NCBI RefSeq assembly: GCF_026213295.1
Contig: NC_079420.1
Coordinates: 12,222,635 to 12,286,634, forward strand
Length of the DNA: 64,000 nt
From: Gadus chalcogrammus
Lineage: Eukaryota > Chordata > Actinopteri > Gadiformes > Gadidae
Direction: 5' to 3'
How positions within the stretch are numbered: position 1 is the stretch's first letter; every line of letters begins with the position of its first letter. Shown one piece after another: positions 12,300-51,339 of the stretch. The position numbers and the translations under genes were made by a program. Under the pieces are notes generated by a model. That model was given only the letters and a program-made list of their open reading frames with translations, was not told the DNA's origin and ran no database searches.

Positions 12300-12476
12300 A
12301 GAGACAGTACACAAGTGTCTCTGCTCTGTTCCAGGGCCCTTAAAGAGACAGTACACGTGTTTCTCTGTAGTGTTCCTCTTAAAGAGACAGTACACATGTG
12401 TCTATGTAGTGTTCCGGGTCTCTTAAAGAGACAGTACACGTGTGTCTCTGCACTGTTCCTCTTAAAGGGACACTGT
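12300..12476. repeat. E-box-bearing repeat in the mlycd 5' flank
   Basis: Four to five units of about 39 bp, CTTAAAGAGACAGTACACGT followed by GTCTCTG-TAGTGTTCC. Two copies have an intact CACGTG E-box; the others read CAAGTG or CATGTG. The array starts 75 bp upstream of the mlycd ATG and so sits in the presumed promoter or 5'UTR. A further unit lies at 14200-14230, beyond the insertion described separately. Confidence 0.7.
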
Positions 12477-13618
12477 GTAAAAATTACTCCCATCTAGTGG
12501 TACAATTGTATATTGCATTCCAACTAATAGTGCTCGCTTGTTCAAAAACTACGGTGGGCAGTATGTGCCAAGAAGCTGTGTCATGACATCCAATACTACC
12601 TCATCGAGTCATTTGAGTGATGATGAGTTTCGTTATTTCAAACTGCATTGAATCATTAGTGTAAGCTAATGATGTATGGGTAATTATTCCTCGAGCAAGT
12701 GAATTATTTCAGTCATCATTCACGCTGGCTTAGAGTGAAAACGCGTTTGCATTTCCTGTACCACGTAATGCTTTTTGCCCCTCTCGGCAGTTCATAGACC
12801 GGAAGAACATGGAAGCAGTTCATGCTGATCCGTGCGCAAATGACTTCCGATCCACGCGCAGCTTTCAGTGTTCCGTACTTGTAGAATTGTTTTGTGTACT
12901 TGAAGGATTTTCTTTTGTACTTTGTGTAAAACATACTGTATTTGTTTCTGAAGCAAAATGCATTAGTTTGTGAATGATGTTTTGTATTTGCAAACCACAC
13001 TGAGCGTGTGTGTGAATCATTGTGCGTGAGTAAAACACGTTTTGGGTGCGTGTGAATCGTTATGCGTGAGCAAAACACATTTTGCTTGGGTGCGGGGTTT
13101 TGGCATGATTCTAACTCCATAGGTTTGGAGCAGCTCAGTTGCACATTGCGTTCCCACCGCTTATGGTAGGGCGGGGGTTAAGCCGGATAGAGATAGCCGC
13201 GGCAGCTGCATAAGCATCGTGACCTCATAGCAGCCTCACACAGTGTAGCCTGCTGATAAATCCAATGAAAAAGATGAACGCAACACAATAAACAAAGATC
13301 CATAATATAGTACGTCCAAAAAGGACGGCAAATTTTCTTCAATAAACGTAGCTTTTCATGGGTACTGTGTTTGTTTGTTATTATCCCCCTGTCGCACGGA
13401 AGTGAGTTTTCTTTTGACCAATCAATGGATTGGCGTGTGTAGCTCGAACTTGTTGGCACCCTTTCAGACCGCTTGGTACCCAACGGAGGAGTACTTAGCG
13501 ATAGGTACGGCTAATCACGGCTAAGTCCGGACCAAGCTCACTTTTAGAGGTAGAAATGAGAACCGTTCCCCACCTATTCATACCGATCCGATCCACACCC
13601 GGCCGTGGAAACTCACCA

Positions 13619-14200
13619 TTAAAGGACAAATCCGGTGTAAAATGGATCTGGGATATGTTTAATATGGTAACGAGTTGGAATGTTCGTTTGGGAGCAAAAA
13701 AGCGCGTATAGACGCATTCTTAAGTTGGCTGTTTTTAGCCAACTTTTAGATAAGTAGATTGGCGAACCCAGAGCTTGCGTGCTGCTGACGGATGTCACAA
13801 TCACTTTGTTCGTCAATCTACCTATCGAGTCTTAAAAACAAGACGGCGTCGACGGGTGATCGACTGATGGTATTGTGTGCATAAAATGTCCTTTTTAATA
13901 AACAATCTTTACACTAACAAAGTTATCAATGCCTCGTTTTATATGTTAAGACCCTTATTATACTACCAAAGAAGTGTCAGGCTACTTTTAGCCTTTTAAG
14001 TGGGTTAAAATAGCGATTTAGTTTTTACCATAACACATGCCCCTATCGTTCCAAGTTTATAGCGTTTTGATAGAATCGGCTAAAAACAGCCAACTGAAGA
14101 ATGCGTCTATCTGCTTTTTTTGTTCTCCAAAACGAACGTTCCAACTCGTTATCATACAAAAAATATCCCAAATCCATTTTACACCGGATTTGTCCTTTAA
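13619..14200. mobile_element. Non-autonomous DNA transposon, long TIRs, TTAA target site
   Basis: The left end TTAAAGGACAAATCCGGTGT (13619 onwards) is mirrored by ACACCGGATTTGTCCTTTAA ending at 14200. The inverted match extends roughly 120-130 bp on each side, with words such as AACGAGTTGGAATGTTCGTT and GTTGGCTGTTTTTAGCC, with small differences. TTAA flanks both ends, the target preference of piggyBac and Kolobok elements. The 582-bp element has no transposase frame. Confidence 0.85.
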
Positions 14201-15058
14201 ATAGACAGTACACGTGTCTGTACTGTTCCAATTCATGAAAATGCATGCATTATTAATGATGAAAACTTTATTAAGCTCAAGGAAAATGATTGTTCACAAG
14301 TCCTCTGCTCAAGATCAATAAAATTGAAAAGAAGAAACAACACAAAAAACTGTAAGTAACATGAAGTATTGAATAATAATATGCACACTAATGAACATAA
14401 TAATGTACGTACTATATACATAAACAAATATTCATAAGTAGAAAGTTAAGTAGCCTTCGAATTGAAGATTCTGCATTTCTTATCCCCCATGTTCCCTTGA
14501 CATTTTGTGTTATACAAACTCCGTTAAAGATATTGAAAGTCACTTTTCCCTCAGGATAGCAGAAGTGGGTTGGTCCCTGCTTGACCTTAACCAATTACAA
14601 TTAAGGCGCTCGTCTTAACCAATTAAAGTTAAGTCACATGGTTTTCAACCATTTAACGTTCAGCATGACCCTGCGTGCGGCACTCTGCCGTGCGTCAATT
14701 AGCTCCGCAGCATTAGGGACAACATCAGTCCGTCAATCAACCTTTACAAACCAACTACATACTACATACTAACTCTGTTTGGATCCGGACCCTCCCGGTC
14801 GGACCCTGACGCTATTGGTGAGACCCTGGTGCTATCGGTGAGTCTCTCTCGGCGGTCTAATATCAGGAGTTATAGTTTTAGTTAGTTATAGTTAGTAGCC
14901 TACTTGCTGAAGTGACGCACACCCCCTCGCTCAGGATGCACTCGCCCAGGTCTTGGAGTCTTAGCTCGCGGATTGCTAACGGCTAATGGTTCACTCCTAT
15001 CCACTCATGTTCACTACACTACTACACTGTGTGTGTGTGGGTGTGTGTGTGTGTGCAG
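14201..15058. other. Intergenic region and probable top1 5' end
   Basis: After the transposon, 14200-14230 carries a lone copy of the GACAGTACACGTGTCTG repeat. 14240-14560 is AT-rich with nothing recognised. 14650-14990 is the likely region of the top1 promoter and non-coding first exon(s): a short repeat GACCCTGACGCTATTGGTGA is present at 14800-14840, but no initiator methionine exon could be identified. A CA/GT stretch precedes the acceptor at 15057-15058. Confidence 0.35.
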
Positions 15059-15065
15059 GTGAGAG

Positions 15066-31235
<16,170 letters not shown>

Positions 31236-31441
31236 CTGTGGAGGAGCTGCTAGTTTGGAGTTGCTGGTGGAACATGACTGCTCGAGCCTGGCGGCCCAAC
31301 GTGTTATTTAGTTTTATTTCTTGATTCTTTCTTTTTTTGAAGAGGCTCTTGACAGAAGATGTTTCTCCAGGTTGGCACTGAAGGTTCCTGGTTCAGTGCT
31401 GGAGACAAGTTGTTGTTCATCTGTGATGTGTTAAAGGTTTG

Positions 31442-31447
31442 AATAAA
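31442..31447 (+). terminator. top1 polyadenylation signal
   Basis: AATAAA 207 bp after the stop, followed by TTCTTTG. A convergent minus-strand AATAAA lies at 31535-31540, so the two genes end tail-to-tail. Confidence 0.7.
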
Positions 31448-31519
31448 GAAGCACATTCAAAACGATTCTGGCACGTTCTTTGCAGCCATGGTTCACTGGA
31501 AACAGACCACCAGACAGAC

Positions 31520-31955
31520 ATATTTAAATACCTTTTTATTAGAATTAAATCACTCACATTTGGAATGCATCCCCAAATTGGCACAAAAACGACTTTTCAA
31601 GGCCTGAGATGTTGACTCTTTACCTGGGATGAGCATCATTGACCCACCCTCTACGTAGTGCCCCCCCCTCTATACTCTGCCTCACCCCTACGTAGTGCCC
31701 CCCCTCTCCCCTCTCCCTCTATACTCTGCCCCACCCCTACGTAGTGCCCCCCCTCTATACTCTGCCCCCCCCCCCCCCCGTGGGCAGAAGTCTCAGTTTC
31801 CAGATAACGGTACGTTGGTCAAGTCACTAAATAACTAAATCACAATATCAATATGTAAAAATCAATCATTTCCCACGTCTCCGTAACAGAATGGGTCGGC
31901 GCTGGGGTCCTCTGGCCCGGGGGGGGGGGGGCCTCATGCCTGGTTGTTTGGTAAC
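31520..31955 (-). other. Probable hsbp1 3'UTR exon
   Basis: On the minus strand an acceptor CTCCTCCCCAG precedes GTTACC at 31955, and AATAAA lies at 31540-31535. This would be the terminal exon reached from the donor TAATACAG-GTGAGA at 34009. It contains CTACGTAGTGCCCCCC repeats (31645-31770) and C/G runs. Inferred only from splice-like signals. Confidence 0.4.
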
Positions 31956-32039
31956 CTGGGGAGGAGAGTGGCACACGGTTAGTTCAGGTCACCTCACCAG
32001 AAGCTCTGCTGAGACTGGTCTCTTCTCTACCTGGTCTCT
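31953..32039 (-). repeat. 87-bp duplicated segment, copy 1
   Basis: AACCTGGGGAGGAGAGTGGC...GGTCTCTTCTCTACCTGGTC occurs here and, nearly identical, at 35275-35363 inside hsbp1 intron 1. Copy 1 includes the presumed acceptor of the 3'UTR exon. Confidence 0.85.
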
Positions 32040-34008
32040 CTCCTCTCCTGAATTAATCTAGCTGGTCTCTCCTCCTGTGTTAATCTTGCTGGTCTGTCCT
32101 GTCCTGTATTACTGGTCTCTCCTCTCCTGAATTAATCTAGCTGGTCTCTCCTCCTGTATTAATCTACCTGGTCTCTCCTGTCCTGTATTACTGGTCTCTC
32201 CTCTCCTGAATTACAGGTCTCTCCTCACCAAGCTGGTCTCTCACCTGTATTACTGGTCTCCTCTCCTGTATTAATCTAGCTGGTCTCTCCTCCCCTGTAT
32301 TAATCCAGCTGGTCTCTCCTCTCCTGTATTAATCCAGCTGGTCTCCTCCTGTATTACTGGTCTCTCCTCACCTGTATTCATCTAGCTGGTCTCTCCTCTC
32401 CTGTATTAATCTAGCTGGTCTCTCCTCACCACCATCGATTGAAGAGGACGACGTGGACTGGCATTACAGGTATACTAACATCAATTCTGTACATCAAAAC
32501 CTAAAGTACGTTGCTCATAATGACCTGGACTCTGCAACCCAACTACACGACTGCTACTTCACTGATGGAGCGCATCCTCGGTCCAAGGGGAACATTGATA
32601 ACTGGTCTCTCCTGTATCACTGGTCTCTCCTCACATGTATTACTGGTCACGCCTCAGCTGTATCACTGGTTTCCTGTATTACTGGTCTCTCCTCTCCTGT
32701 ATAACTGGTATCTCCTGTATTACTGGTCTTTCCTGTATCACTGGTCTTTCCTGTATTTATCAGACCTGCAAACTCCTGAGTAAAAAAGGTGACTCATGGG
32801 GGGGGGCGAAAATCATCGGTCCAAGGACTACTCGAATTCTGAGCTACCCTGGGCGGGATTTAGCGTGAATATTCATTACGGAGGTTGTGGCACACAATAC
32901 AAAGGAAAGATTTAAAATTACAGACTTGGATGCAAAATGTAGCCCTTTATTATACAGAAATTTGCTGTTGGTGTATTAGCCTAGGACAACACCCTTGCCC
33001 GATTATTTATCTAAATAGCCCTATATTGTTAGAAATCACTAACTTTATGCAAGGTCTACGTTCGTGCAGTACTCGGCGTTGACTCTGTCCTAAAAATACA
33101 ATATGATTGTAAATTATAAAACGTTAAAAAACCGGTAGCTAACGTTAGATGAATCAAGCAAACAAATAGCTGTTTAGATGTGTGCGGGCCGGTAACGCGT
33201 ACCTGGGATCGAGTGTTTTAACTGTCTTTAAAGCTTTCTATCGACATTTGTCGATTTTGTCGTAAGGACTGGCTTTGGAAAATGCCTGCGGAAGCAATGT
33301 CTGATATGCAGAGACAGCTTTACGCTACCGTCTGTCTCGTATGGTGTAGAATGAGAGCTTGTGAAGTGACTACCGGCAAGCGCGCAATAGCATACTGCCT
33401 GAAGGCAGTATCGCTGTCAAATTTGTCCCTGGGAAAAGTAACGTTGTGCCGAATTGAAAAAGGAACTATGTTTCGCACATATTCTCAGTAGTTGCGTGTA
33501 ACTTTACTATTTACATGAAAAAGTAGTTAGGTTACTGTATTAACGCGTTACTTACTTTGTTGCGCGTTACACACAACACTGTCTACCGGTCACACGGTAA
33601 CGTCAAAAATCCATACCGTAGCGCAAATTCACAGTGGTGTACTTTCTATATCGTTTATACCGCTCACCCCTACTTCAAATTGACGTTAAGAGTTTCCATC
33701 AGACTCGCGCGGTAGCCAGGCGTCTCATCCAAAGGCGAGCTCAGTCTGCGAGATTCTGAAGCAAGTGCGGAGATTCCGATTGGCCCAGAGAAATGTCCAT
33801 TATAAGAATTATCCAATAATGATTCGCAATTCTAGCCTGCATGGCATGCACAAAGAAAACTCTCCGGTTCTAGGCGATTCACTTGAATGACCCAATAGAC
33901 CAAGAAAATGGTGATTGTCACCAAAGAGCGACAAGTACGCAGGTGTGATCAATGGTCTCTCCTGTACGCAGGTGTGATTAATGGTCTCTCCTGTGTCACT
34001 GGTCTCAC
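32030..34008. repeat. hsbp1 intron 3 array with donor copies, split by an insertion
   Basis: About 35 units of CTGGTCTCTCCTCTCCTGTA-TTAATCTAG (24-29 bp) run 32030-32770 and resume 33945-34008. On the minus strand the units read GTAATACAG-GAGAGACCAG, and some read GTAATACAG-GTGAGA, matching the exon 3 end and donor TAATACAG-GTGAGACCAG at 34009. 32440-32600 and 32775-33945 are non-repetitive insertions. Confidence 0.85.
32775..33945. mobile_element. About 1.17-kb unclassified insertion within the hsbp1 array
   Basis: Unique-looking AT-richer DNA interrupts the tandem array and the array resumes afterwards. No transposase or clean inverted ends were found. Called an insertion only because the satellite is interrupted. 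Confidence 0.45.
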
Positions 34009-34013
34009 CTGTA

Positions 34014-35500
34014 TTACGACCCCTGACCCTCCTTGGGTTTCTCGGGCGGAGCCTCGATCTCCTCCACCCCCGCTTGGGTCATGAGGTCGGCGATGTTCTT
34101 CTCAAGGTCGTCGATGCGTGTGCTCATCTCGTCGAGTGGCGGCAGTTAAGGAACCAGCGGGTCAACATCAGCCCTGAGACCACCTGCCTCTGGACTGGGG
34201 GGGGAAGTCATGCAGGTGTAGGTAGACCACCAGCCTATCAAGGGACTTGACCCCTGGTAAACTGGTGCTTATGGTTTGAGTTTGAAAACATCTATTTTTT
34301 CAGCATGTCTCTGCCAAAAAATCTTCGGAACTGCGAACTTTGAAATTTCGCCTTAAAAAAATACACAAAATGGTCAAAAAGAAAATGTTCCAATCTAAAA
34401 ACATGTATCCATCTGTTCTCCCTTTCTATAAAAGATAAAATCGAAAAACTGTCAATTTTGTGAAAGTTTGACGCTAAAATCGAAATCACGATCAAAATTC
34501 GATTAATCACCCAGCCTCAACATGGGGGTGATATCGGGTGGCGTAACATCAACATGGGGGAGATGTCAGGTGGTGTAACATCAACATGGGGGTGATATCG
34601 GGTGGTGTAACATCAACATGGGGCTCATATCGGGTGGTGTGACAACAACATGGAGGTGTAATCGGGGCTCTTTCTGTTAAGGATATTCCTCCCGATGATC
34701 TGGTCCGACATGGTTTGGAACTTGTCCTGCATCTGCTGGAGCAGCGTCTGGACCTGAGGACGAAGCAGACGTTAATCATGGCCAGGAGGCGCTCCCGGTC
34801 GATAACGCCGTCGCTCACTGATGTTACTGGGGAAACCATCGTAAAGCTACGAAAGATACGGTTGACTCTCCCGCTCCTGTCCCAACTCGCTGTCACCGGC
34901 TGGACCGTCTCCATGACGACCAGCAACAGACTTTTAATTCATTCCGACTGAACGACCAAAAGTACAGATCGGTAATGATTACAAATAACATAACATATAA
35001 CCAGTATAACATCCCAATGACCAGTATAACTATCACGACGATGACCAGTATAACCATCACAATGACTAGTATAACATGACGATGACAGTATAACCATCAC
35101 AATGACCTGTATAACATCACAATGACAGTATAACGTCACTTTGACCAGTGTAACATCACGTTGACCAGTATAACATCACAATGAACAGTGTAACCATCAC
35201 AATGACCAGCATAACCATCACAATGGCCAGTTTAACCATTACGATGACCAGTATAACATCACAATGACAATTATAACCTGGGGAGGAGAGTGGCACATGG
35301 TTAGTTCAGGTCACCTCACCAGAAGCTCTGCTGAGACACTGGTCTCTTCTCTACCTGGTCTCTAATCAGACTCTGAATCTGGAGGACGGGTGGAGATGCT
35401 CTGCTAGCTGGATAGCCTGGGCCAGCTGGATAGCCTCGGCTAGCTGGATACTCACCACGTTTGTGAGGTCCTGCACCGACTTGGGGTCTGTCTCTGCCAT
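34014..35500 (-). CDS. hsbp1: Heat shock factor-binding protein 1 (3 coding exons)
   Basis: A small coiled-coil protein that binds the trimerisation region of HSF1 and dampens the heat-shock response. Exons (minus): 35500-35456, 34753-34687, 34135-34014; 234 nt, 77 aa plus stop. The protein begins [14 protein letters not shown] and continues with heptads [20 protein letters not shown] and [20 protein letters not shown], then a diverged tail [16 protein letters not shown]. It matches HSBP1 rather than the shorter, diverged HSBP1L1. Intron 1 is GT-AG. Intron 2 (34686-34136) starts ATATCCTT and ends AC, a U12-type AT-AC intron splitting the Ile codon after IIGR. A donor follows the stop by 5 bases, so the 3'UTR probably continues in a further exon near 31.5-31.96 kb. 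Very confident on identity. Confidence 0.96.
34136..34686 (-). other. U12-type AT-AC intron of hsbp1
   Basis: 5' end ATATCCTT (34686-34679), branch-site match TTCCTTAAC (34153-34145) and 3' terminal AC (34137-34136). The branch A to splice distance is about 11 nt. No GT-AG choice keeps the reading frame with the conserved IIGRIDEM sequence, while the AT-AC choice does so exactly. The intron also contains a 32-bp array (ATCAACATGGGGGTGATATC..., 34517-34650). Confidence 0.92.
34985..35275. repeat. ATGACCAGTATAACCATCACA array
   Basis: About 13 copies of CAATGACCAGTATAACATCA (20-22 bp) lie in hsbp1 intron 1, followed directly by copy 2 of the 87-bp duplication. Confidence 0.85.
35275..35363 (-). 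repeat. 87-bp duplicated segment, copy 2
   Basis: Second copy of the segment at 31953-32039, about 90 bp from hsbp1 exon 1. Confidence 0.85.
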
Positions 35501-46949
<11,449 letters not shown>

Positions 46950-47357
46950 AGCCGTTGCTATGGCGTCATCATCCGCGTTTGAGCGTTGCCGCGGCAAAGA
47001 TGGAGCCGTTCCACCCTAAGTGTTTCAGCCCCCTCAAAAGTCAACCCCTCTCACCCCCCCTCCCCCAGGTCAACCCCCATCTGCATAAAATGTGAATATC
47101 CCGCATCCCCCCCAAAGGTCAACACCTCTCACCGCCCCCCCCAAACAACCCACCTGCCCCCCACCCACAGGTCCACCCCACCCAGCACCTCCTTTAAGGT
47201 GACCACCTACAGGACAACAACGCCCCCCCTCAGTATCATCAAGAGGTGCTCTCCCTATTTTCAAGATTAGTATTATTTTTATAATACTAATCAAGAGGTG
47301 CTGTCCCCCCCCCCCCCCGTCCCCCCCCCTCAGGATCCTGTCTTCTGCTACATGAGT

Positions 47358-47364
47358 CTCTCTC

Positions 47365-47405
<41 letters not shown>

Positions 47406-47418
47406 GTCTCTGTCTCTG

Positions 47419-47497
<79 letters not shown>

Positions 47498-47533
47498 GTC
47501 TCTGTCTCTGTCTCTGACTCTCTGTCTCTGTGT
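47358..47533. repeat. (CT)n/(CTCTGT)n microsatellite
   Basis: Alternating (CT)n and (TCTCTG)n blocks downstream of the slc66a2-like stop. 46950-47357 is C-rich with Ca(A)CCCCC runs and no gene. Confidence 0.9.
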
Positions 47534-47579
47534 GTGTGTTACACTACTCTGTTACTGACTGGATTCCTCCTGTCCGGTG

Positions 47580-47763
47580 TTAAGGCTCAGTTATGGTTTA
47601 CGTTAGCGGACCAATCGCAGCCCTTGCTGCTGCACGAAAGGAAAAAAGATTTTGCAGGCACACGTCAAGTCCTTGCGGGGGAAGCAAGGAGGGTCCGCAA
47701 TCAAGTAATGGGTCCGTAAGCCCCCTTGCGTTGCTTCAACATGGAACCATAACTAAGCCTTAA
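47580..47763. mobile_element. Short MITE with TTAA borders
   Basis: TTAAGGCTCAGTTATGGTT (47580 onwards) and its inverted partner AACCATAACTAAGCCTTAA (ending 47763) enclose 184 bp. The outer TTAA may be part of the inverted end or a target duplication. Confidence 0.8.
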
Positions 47764-48199
47764 CGCTTTCTGGGCTGTAGGGGGCGGAGCTCACTGCCAT
47801 TGGTCAAATCGTCAGATGAAGAGAATCATGTGATCCTGAAGACAGGAGGTCTGTGAGCCTCTGACCTGTGGGAGTGGATTAATGTTAGGGTGCTCAACAT
47901 AATCACTGGATTTAATGCATTGTACTGAAGTCAGACGTATCAACGTTCAACATAACTGGAGATCTGTGTTACTGCTTTAAAAACCTGCCAAAGTTTGCCT
48001 TGCAGAGATTTTGTTCATGAGAAATATTTATCTATTGCTATTTTGACGTCTATAAATGATTTATACTCCAGCAGCTGGTGTGATGTGGTTTTATTTCAGT
48101 TCAAATGTCTGTTTTTTCTGGCTGACAAAATTGGAAGAGAGAGAGGAGGAGAAGGGGGAGGAGAGAGTAACAGAGGTTCTCTGTTGATCAGCTGTTCTA

Positions 48200-48415
48200 C
48201 TACCAAGGCCAATTTCGACCAGATCCGTCTCAGATGCGTCATGGCAGTGAAATGTTTTCTGCAGACAATAGAAACCATCCAGTCAATGGTTATGGTCGCA
48301 GCACGGCACAAAACCGTCCCCAAACCGACACCTCGTTTACGATACTTGCCTCTTCTATTTTTGATGGTTGCCGGTTTGCAGCCGTGCCTCAGAACACTTC
48401 TACAGCCGATCCTTT
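48200..48415 (+). mobile_element. Dispersed repeat, copy B
   Basis: Second copy of the element at 24215-24435, same orientation, ended by a (GT)n run. Confidence 0.7.
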
Positions 48416-48426
48416 TGCGTGTGCGC

Positions 48427-48900
<474 letters not shown>

Positions 48901-49144
48901 TTTCCATGCACACAGACACACACACACGCATGTTAACATGCACTCAGACACACACATACATTAACATGCACACAGACACACGCGCATACACACGTTAACA
49001 TGCCCTAAGACACACTCCGTCTCTCCTTCATGCATGGATGCAGGAGATTTAAAGTGTCGAGCTCACTGCTGAGGTTTGGTTCCTGGTCTGTGGTGCAGAA
49101 ATATGAAAGAGATGAATCCCTTAGTCTGAGCTCTAATTACACAC

Positions 49145-49465
49145 TACACACACTGACACACACATAGAAACATGAATACACACGCTGACACACACATAGA
49201 AACATGAATACAAACTACACACACTGACACACACATAGAAACATGAATACACACTACACACACTGACACACACATAGAAACATTAATACACACTACACAC
49301 ACTGACACACACAGAGAAACATGAATACACACTGCACACACTGACACACACATAGAAACACGAATACATATTATACACGCTACTCCACACACACATACCA
49401 ACATGAATACACACACTGACACACACATACCAACATGAATACACACCACACAAACTACTCCACAC
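49145..49465. repeat. Array of ACACACTGACACACACATAG
   Basis: About nine copies of a 31-35 bp unit ACACTGACACACACATAGAA-ACATGAATAC. Confidence 0.88.
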
Positions 49466-49499
49466 TACACACACTGACAGACTTGCCACCTCCTTCTCG

Positions 49500-49786
49500 T
49501 CCTCCCCATCTTCCTCCTCCTCCTCCTCCTCCTCCTCCTCCTCCTCCTCCCGAGTGTGGTCTCTCTCCTCCTCCTCCTCCTCCTCCTCCTCCCGAGTGTG
49601 GTCTCTCGCCTCCTCCTCTCTCCTCCTCCTCCTCTCTCCTCCTCTTCTCTCCTCCTCCTCCTCCTCCTCCCGAGTGTGGTCTCTCTCCTCCTCCTCCTCC
49701 TCCTCCTCCTCAGGGTCCGGTCTCCTCCGGGCTGCAGAGGACATGGAGACCTCAGCCTCATAAAGGTACACAGGAAGTGATGTCAC

Positions 49787-49844
<58 letters not shown>
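49500..49844. repeat. (CTC)n with CCCGAGTGTGGTCTCT, then (TG)n
   Basis: Four higher-order units combine (CTC)n with CCCGAGTGTGGTCTCT (49508-49712). (TG)n follows at 49790-49844. Confidence 0.88.
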
Positions 49845-49846
<2 letters not shown>

Positions 49847-50039
49847 CTTTGCTGATTGCTTTATAGCCGCTGTTCTTGTCTGTTATATCTTATAGGTGGT
49901 GTGTTGGGTCAGACACACACACACACAAACACACACGAACATTTCCCTCTGAGCTAAGGTCACTGCAGTACATGTCGGAGAGACGTGCTTTCTGCATATA
50001 AACCACTTATTCTAATAAACGCCTTCAGCGCACACACTG

Positions 50040-50044
50040 CGTAA

Positions 50045-50087
<43 letters not shown>

Positions 50088-50535
50088 TCGCACACAAACT
50101 GCAAAACACCACACACACACAAACCCACCACACATACATTCACACACACACACCACACACACACACACTTACACACCACACCCACACATTACACACACAC
50201 CACACTCACACACTACACATGCACCGCAACACACCACACACTACACACACCACACACACATCACAATACACCACACACACAACAGGCACACACTTACACT
50301 CACACACACAAATACACACATGCAGGCACACACCACACACACACACATGCACACACACCACACGCACATACACTGCAACACACCACACTCACACAAACCA
50401 CACGCACACACCGCAACACAACACACACATACACTACACAGACAAACACTGCAACACACTGCCCAAACACACACCGTAACATCCCGCGCCTCACTAAACT
50501 CACATGCAGAACACACAAACACACACGCACACACT
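50040..50535. repeat. CA-rich low-complexity region
   Basis: About 490 bp of imperfect CACACA with interspersed T/G. No gene. Confidence 0.85.
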
Positions 50536-50739
50536 CAGTCTTGCAGGGACAGACGTGTCTTCATGAGGTCTCATTCCGTCCTCCACAATGTGGGGACCCG
50601 CGTTCCCCGAGCAATTAGCGCTGGATTAGCTTGAGGTCAGCCCCCCCCCCCCGCTGACAGACACAGGGGGCAGAGCATCTACACTGCATAGACACACAGT
50701 AACAGGATATAGAACCACATTTACAGAACAAACACAAAA

Positions 50740-51205
50740 ATATAAGAGGGAGGGAGAGACGGAGAGAGGCAGGGGGAGAGATAGGGAGGTGTAAAGGGAG
50801 AGGTGAAGAGTGAGAGGGGGAGAGGGATAGAGAGGGAGGGGGAGAGGGAGAGGTGAAGAGCGAGAGGGGGAATCGAAGAGGGGGAGAGGGAGGGGGAGAG
50901 GAAGAGCGAGAGGGGGAATGGGAGTGGGAGAGAGGGAGGGGGAGAGGGAGAGGTGAAGAGCGAGAGGGGGAATGGGAGAGGGAGAGAGGGAGGGGGAGGG
51001 AGGGGGAGAGGGAGAGGTGAAGAGCGAGAGGGGGAATGGAAGAGGTTGAGAGGGAGGAGAAGAGAGAGGGAGGTAGAGAGGGAGGGGGAGAGCCAGGGGG
51101 GTAAGACAGAGTTAGTTTAAGGACGGGGGTATTTAGTATGCCTCTACAATGGGGAGGGGAGAGAGGAGGGGTGGGGGAGAGAGGTGGGGAGGGGGGGGGG
51201 GGGAT
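50740..51205. repeat. GA-rich array GGGGGAGAGGGAGAGGTGAA
   Basis: Degenerate units around GAGAGGTGAAGAGCGAGAGG-GGGAATGG form a polypurine stretch of about 460 bp ending in a G-run at 51190-51203. Confidence 0.85.
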
Positions 51206-51339
51206 GAAAGTCTGTGTGAGATAAGAGACTCCATCAAAGAAGTGTTCAGCCTCTTGAAACGATGAGACTGGAATAACAATTGGAGAACGACCGGCCATTA
51301 CCTCCATAACCCTGATTCCAGTACCGCCAGTACTCACCC

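Noticed and set aside
50040..50535. Possible Cys-rich secreted peptide on the minus strand
   Set aside because: VCVCVC composition is the translation of imperfect (CA)n.
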